Below, piece by piece: positions 5,332 through 7,733 of a stretch of DNA of 7,733 nucleotides. The notes beneath the pieces were generated by a model. It saw only the letters and a program-made list of their open reading frames with translations, was not told the DNA's origin and did no database searches. This DNA is from an uncultured Eubacterium sp. (GTDB lineage: Bacteria; Bacillota; Clostridia; Lachnospirales; Lachnospiraceae): the NCBI GenBank assembly GCA_946611445.1, contig CAMODP010000082.1, forward strand, positions 1 through 7,733, given 5' to 3'. The position numbers were made by a program, and so were the translations under genes. The stretch's first letter is position 1. Every line of letters starts with the position of its first letter.

Positions 5332-7378
5332 CTGCCTCTTCCTCCCGGAAAACAAGAACATATCGCTGCGGCACGAACTGTCTGTACGCTTCCAGCCTGA
5401 ATCCGTAGAATTTCAGCTGCGCTATGATCAGCTCCTTTGCGATGCCCGGTCCGAAATAAGCCGGGGCGCCCTTCGCGTTGATGTCATTGTCCACTATGAC
5501 CAGACGGCCGCCCGGCCGCAGTGCTTTTTTGATGCTGGCGATAAATGCATCCTTTACATATTCCAGATTGGCGATGTAAACGGCATGGTACATGGAGCAC
5601 ATGAAAACCGTATCCACACTGTTTTCCTCCAGACAGGCATCATTGAGTTTCGACACAATGGTGCGGATGTTCCTGCCGGTTTTCGATGTCAGTTCCTCGA
5701 GATAGGCGAGCGCGTCCGGATTGGTTTCGGTTGCGTATACACAGCCATCCTGTCCGACACTTTGGGAGAAGCGCCAGGAGAAAAAGCCGCTGCCGCAGCC
5801 TATATCCGCAATCCGTTCTCCCGCCCGGATGTCCAGATACGCCAGCATTTCCTCTGTATTCTCCCAGAGATACCGGTTCGGATTGTTGAAGGTCAGGTAC
5901 TCACTCCATTCGTTCAGAATCCCCAGTTCCACATCGCCTTCACTCTCACATTCGTGAAGCCCTCCGTCGTCTGTTTCCGGCATCGGGGTGCCGAAATCAT
6001 ACTTGTTCCGGAGATATTTCTTCAGTTTGTCGCAGTTATCGGCGGTGAAGAATTCATAGTAGTCCCTGTACAGCGGATCCTCCAGGTCCGCCCTCTGCCG
6101 TCCGCCGGTCAGCACCTGGCAGAACCACAGCAGCGCCGTGTAGTCGCCGCCGATGCGCTCGCCGTGCATAATGGCTTCAAAGCCTTCTGCCGCATCCCGG
6201 AGCAGCTCCTGACTGCCCCTCTCCAGACCCTCATACATCTTCAGCGCCACGCGCTTACCCTTCAGCGTATACCCTGAAGTTGATGTGCCGATAATCCTGT
6301 ATCTGACAAGAGAGGAAGACGAACTCACGCGGATCGTCCTGCAGCTGTCGTCTGTAAACGCCGCGTGCCGCTCCGGATGTCCCGCGGGAATATCTGCCTC
6401 CTTCCTGAACACGAGGACATAGCGCTGCACCGTAAAGCTGAACTGCTCCTCCAGCCGGAAGCCGTAATAATACAGCTGGCTGATCAGCAGCTCTCTGGAA
6501 ATATGCGGACCGTGATAGGGCAGTTCATCATCTTCGACCATGTCATTGTCGACGATAACCAGCTTCCCGTCAGGTTTCAGGGCGCGGCGTATGCTGCCAA
6601 CAAAAGCGTCGCGCTCTTCGTCGGTAAAGGCAGCGTAAACGTTGTGATACAGGGAGCACATATAGACCAGGTCCACGCGTATATCCGGGGCCAGTCCGAT
6701 CCCCTCAAAGCTGCTGGTCACTACTTCGACGTTGTCCACACCGTACCGTTCCACATACGTCCGCAGGAAATCCAGATGCCGGGGATTTGTCTCAATGGCA
6801 TAAATCTTTCCCGCCGGCCCGACGATATCCGCGAATTTGAAGCTGAAATACCCGGGTCCGGAACCCACATCCGCAACATGCATGCCTTCCCGCACGGGCA
6901 GCTTCGGAATGTTTTCTTCTGTCTTCTCCCAGCGGATACGGTCAGGATTATTGAACAGGATAAAATCCTCCAGGAACCGGAGCCTGTCTTTTGACACGGT
7001 ATCCTTGCGGTCAATCTCAATAAAATGATATTTTCTGTTCAGGTACCACTTCAGGTTCTCAAAGTCATTCCCGGAGAGCAGTTCGTAGAAACTCTCAACC
7101 GACGGCACGGACAGGAGCTCCTTCTGCGACTCCTCCGGTGCCAGCCACAGCTTGCACAGCCAGTCAAGCGCCGTGTATTCTCCGCCGAAATTCTCGCTGG
7201 GGATCAGCCCTTCATAGATGTGCTTCGCTTCTTCCAGCAGGACGGGGCTGCCGCCCTCCAGATACTGCAGGATCTTCCTCCCGGCGGATTTTCCTCCTTC
7301 TGTGATGTCAAAGGAGTCCAGACTCCCGAGATGCACATAGGAATGTCTTGTCTGTATGGATATCTCAACGTCACGCAT
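5318..7378 (-). CDS. Tandem (duplicated) class I SAM-dependent methyltransferase
   Basis: A 686-residue cytoplasmic protein made of two homologous halves. Each has a helical module of about 100-120 residues and a Rossmann-type methyltransferase. Matching landmarks: GGEYTALDWLC 65-75 and GGDYTALLWFC 410-420; YLNRKYHF 112-119 and YLRNKYDF 455-462; FNNPDR 142-147 and FNNPNR 497-502; motif I VADVGSGPGYF 168-178 and IADIGCGSGFF 523-533; the acidic ribose-binding position in AIETNP 194-199 and ATETNP 549-554; MCSLYHNVY and MCSMYHAVY; LVIVDND 273-279 and 626-632; QRYVLVFR 318-325 and 671-678. Both SAM sites look intact, so both halves may be active. A linker at about 326-360 with a run of serines joins them. 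The substrate is not recognisable. Start: ATG 7378 gives an 8-base overlap with the radical SAM gene and lies 12 bases from GGAGG; GTG 7381 is 9 bases away and nearly as likely. A longer frame from 7465 would overlap the upstream gene by 95 bases and is disfavoured. It overlaps the FHA-ABC start by 14 bases. Confidence 0.9.
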   Translation of the reverse strand: MRDVEISIQTRHSYVHLGSLDSFDITEGGKSAGRKILQYLEGGSPVLLEEAKHIYEGLIPSENFGGEYTALDWLCKLWLAPEESQKELLSVPSVESFYELLSGNDFENLKWYLNRKYHFIEIDRKDTVSKDRLRFLEDFILFNNPDRIRWEKTEENIPKLPVREGMHVADVGSGPGYFSFKFADIVGPAGKIYAIETNPRHLDFLRTYVERYGVDNVEVVTSSFEGIGLAPDIRVDLVYMCSLYHNVYAAFTDEERDAFVGSIRRALKPDGKLVIVDNDMVEDDELPYHGPHISRELLISQLYYYGFRLEEQFSFTVQRYVLVFRKEADIPAGHPERHAAFTDDSCRTIRVSSSSSLVRYRIIGTSTSGYTLKGKRVALKMYEGLERGSQELLRDAAEGFEAIMHGERIGGDYTALLWFCQVLTGGRQRADLEDPLYRDYYEFFTADNCDKLKKYLRNKYDFGTPMPETDDGGLHECESEGDVELGILNEWSEYLTFNNPNRYLWENTEEMLAYLDIRAGERIADIGCGSGFFSWRFSQSVGQDGCVYATETNPDALAYLEELTSKTGRNIRTIVSKLNDACLEENSVDTVFMCSMYHAVYIANLEYVKDAFIASIKKALRPGGRLVIVDNDINAKGAPAYFGPGIAKELIIAQLKFYGFRLEAYRQFVPQRYVLVFREEEADESR
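5338..5346 (-). promoter_or_regulatory. Ribosome binding site of the FHA-ABC gene, inside the upstream gene
   Basis: GGGAGGAAG on the minus strand, core GGAGG at 5341-5345, 9 bases before ATG 5331. It lies within the final codons of the methyltransferase gene, so translation of the two genes is probably coupled. Confidence 0.75.
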
Positions 7379-7733
7379 CACCGATCGCATCCTCCGTTTC
7401 ATTGTCATGATAAGGATTGAGCTCACCCTCCGCAAAATTGCTGCGCGGGAATGGCTGGAACTCATTCGCGTTGTACTGTTCCACTACCTCATCCGCCAGG
7501 AATTTGCCCAGCGGCGTCAGACTCACGGTCTTCTCATCTTCCGTCAGGAGGCCGTTCCGTATCAGCCGCTCCGTCTTTTTCCTGAATACCCGGTCGAAAT
7601 CAAATCCGGTAACCCTCTTATAATCCGCTTTCCTCACATCCCTGTTTTTCAGGGGCAGGACGATAGCCCAGCGCGCCTGCTGCTCCGCGTCACGCCTGTA
7701 CCCGCGGTTCAGCGGCAGCAGGCCCTCGTCGAT
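7371..7733 (-). CDS. HemN/HemW-like radical SAM protein, C-terminal 120 residues (partial)
   Basis: The frame is open to the window edge and ends at TGA 7371-7373; only the C-terminal domain is present, so the radical SAM CxxxCxxC core lies outside. The visible part fits the accessory C-terminal domain of the HemN/HemW family: RGYRRDAEQQARWAIVLPLK at 11-30, a helix-turn region GFDFDRVFRKKTERLIRNGL at 42-61, then a wing-like TVSLTPLGKFLADEVVEQY at 68-86. This is the usual 'second half: L...GLL...d...v.LT..G..l.d.v' pattern of that family. The tail (FQPFPRSNFAEGELNPYHDN) is outside the common core. Family members include oxygen-independent coproporphyrinogen oxidase, the heme chaperone HemW and class C radical SAM methyltransferases, and the fragment cannot separate them. 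An internal GTG at 7637 is in frame but is not a start, since coding continues upstream. The stop overlaps the next gene by 8 bases, so the two are coupled and probably act together. Confidence 0.68.
   Translation of the reverse strand: MDEGLLPLNRGYRRDAEQQARWAIVLPLKNRDVRKADYKRVTGFDFDRVFRKKTERLIRNGLLTEDEKTVSLTPLGKFLADEVVEQYNANEFQPFPRSNFAEGELNPYHDNETEDAIGDA
7391..7395 (-). promoter_or_regulatory. Ribosome binding site of the tandem methyltransferase
   Basis: GGAGG on the minus strand within the end of the radical SAM gene. It is 12 bases from ATG 7378 and 9 from GTG 7381, which argues for a start here rather than at the far upstream ATG 7465. Confidence 0.5.

Noticed and set aside
5332..5361. 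Upstream ATG 5361 for the FHA-ABC gene, adding MFLFSGRKRQ
   Set aside because: No good ribosome binding site precedes it; GGAGG at 5341-5345 lies downstream of it and fits ATG 5331.
4726..5400. Plus-strand open frame of 224 codons
   Set aside because: Antisense to the FHA domains, which carry clear family motifs on the other strand; no recognisable protein features.
5585..6277. Plus-strand open frame of 230 codons
   Set aside because: Antisense to the methyltransferase, where the repeated SAM motifs prove the coding strand.
6365..6994. Plus-strand open frame of 209 codons
   Set aside because: Mirrors the first methyltransferase half in antisense; the same shadow recurs opposite the second half because of the duplication.
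7379..7465. Upstream ATG 7465 giving a 715-residue methyltransferase
   Set aside because: It would overlap the radical SAM gene by 95 bases and adds a basic, low-content leader; the GGAGG at 7391-7395 points to the start near 7378-7381.

Overview
The window is compact, bacterial and coded entirely on the minus strand; transcription runs from high to low coordinates. GC content looks moderately high. Strong GGAGG ribosome binding sites, gaps of 8 to 85 bases or short gene overlaps, and the gene families present suggest a GC-richer Clostridia member (Bacillota), possibly a gut Lachnospiraceae-type organism. That placement is an inference from style, not from a marker gene. No rRNA, tRNA, CRISPR array, insertion sequence or convincing rho-independent terminator was seen.

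In order of transcription: (1) 7733-7371, the C-terminal end of a HemN/HemW-like radical SAM protein that enters from the window edge. (2) 7378-5318, a tandem methyltransferase: one polypeptide with two complete copies of the same helical module plus class I SAM-methyltransferase module. Its start overlaps the stop of gene 1. (3) 5331-2968, an FHA-FHA-ABC ATPase-ABC2 permease fusion, an ABCG-like half transporter resembling the mycobacterial Rv1747 architecture. It overlaps gene 2 by 14 bases. (4) After an 80-base gap, 2888-2049, an acidic cysteine-free secreted protein of unknown function. (5) 2020-806, a divergent member of the uroporphyrinogen decarboxylase superfamily. (6) 780-652, a 42-codon small gene starting at GTG. 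(7) 571-1, a second secreted protein, cut by the window edge.

Genes 1 to 3 overlap physically and are probably translationally coupled, so a radical SAM enzyme, a double methyltransferase and a phosphothreonine-sensing exporter are likely made together. Genes 4 to 7 are closely spaced in the same direction and may belong to the same transcript or to a second one starting in the 80-base gap. A reasonable reading is a modification-and-export or envelope system whose transporter is gated by Ser/Thr phosphorylation; the substrate cannot be read from the sequence. Five start codons were chosen on ribosome-binding-site evidence rather than by taking the longest reading frame.
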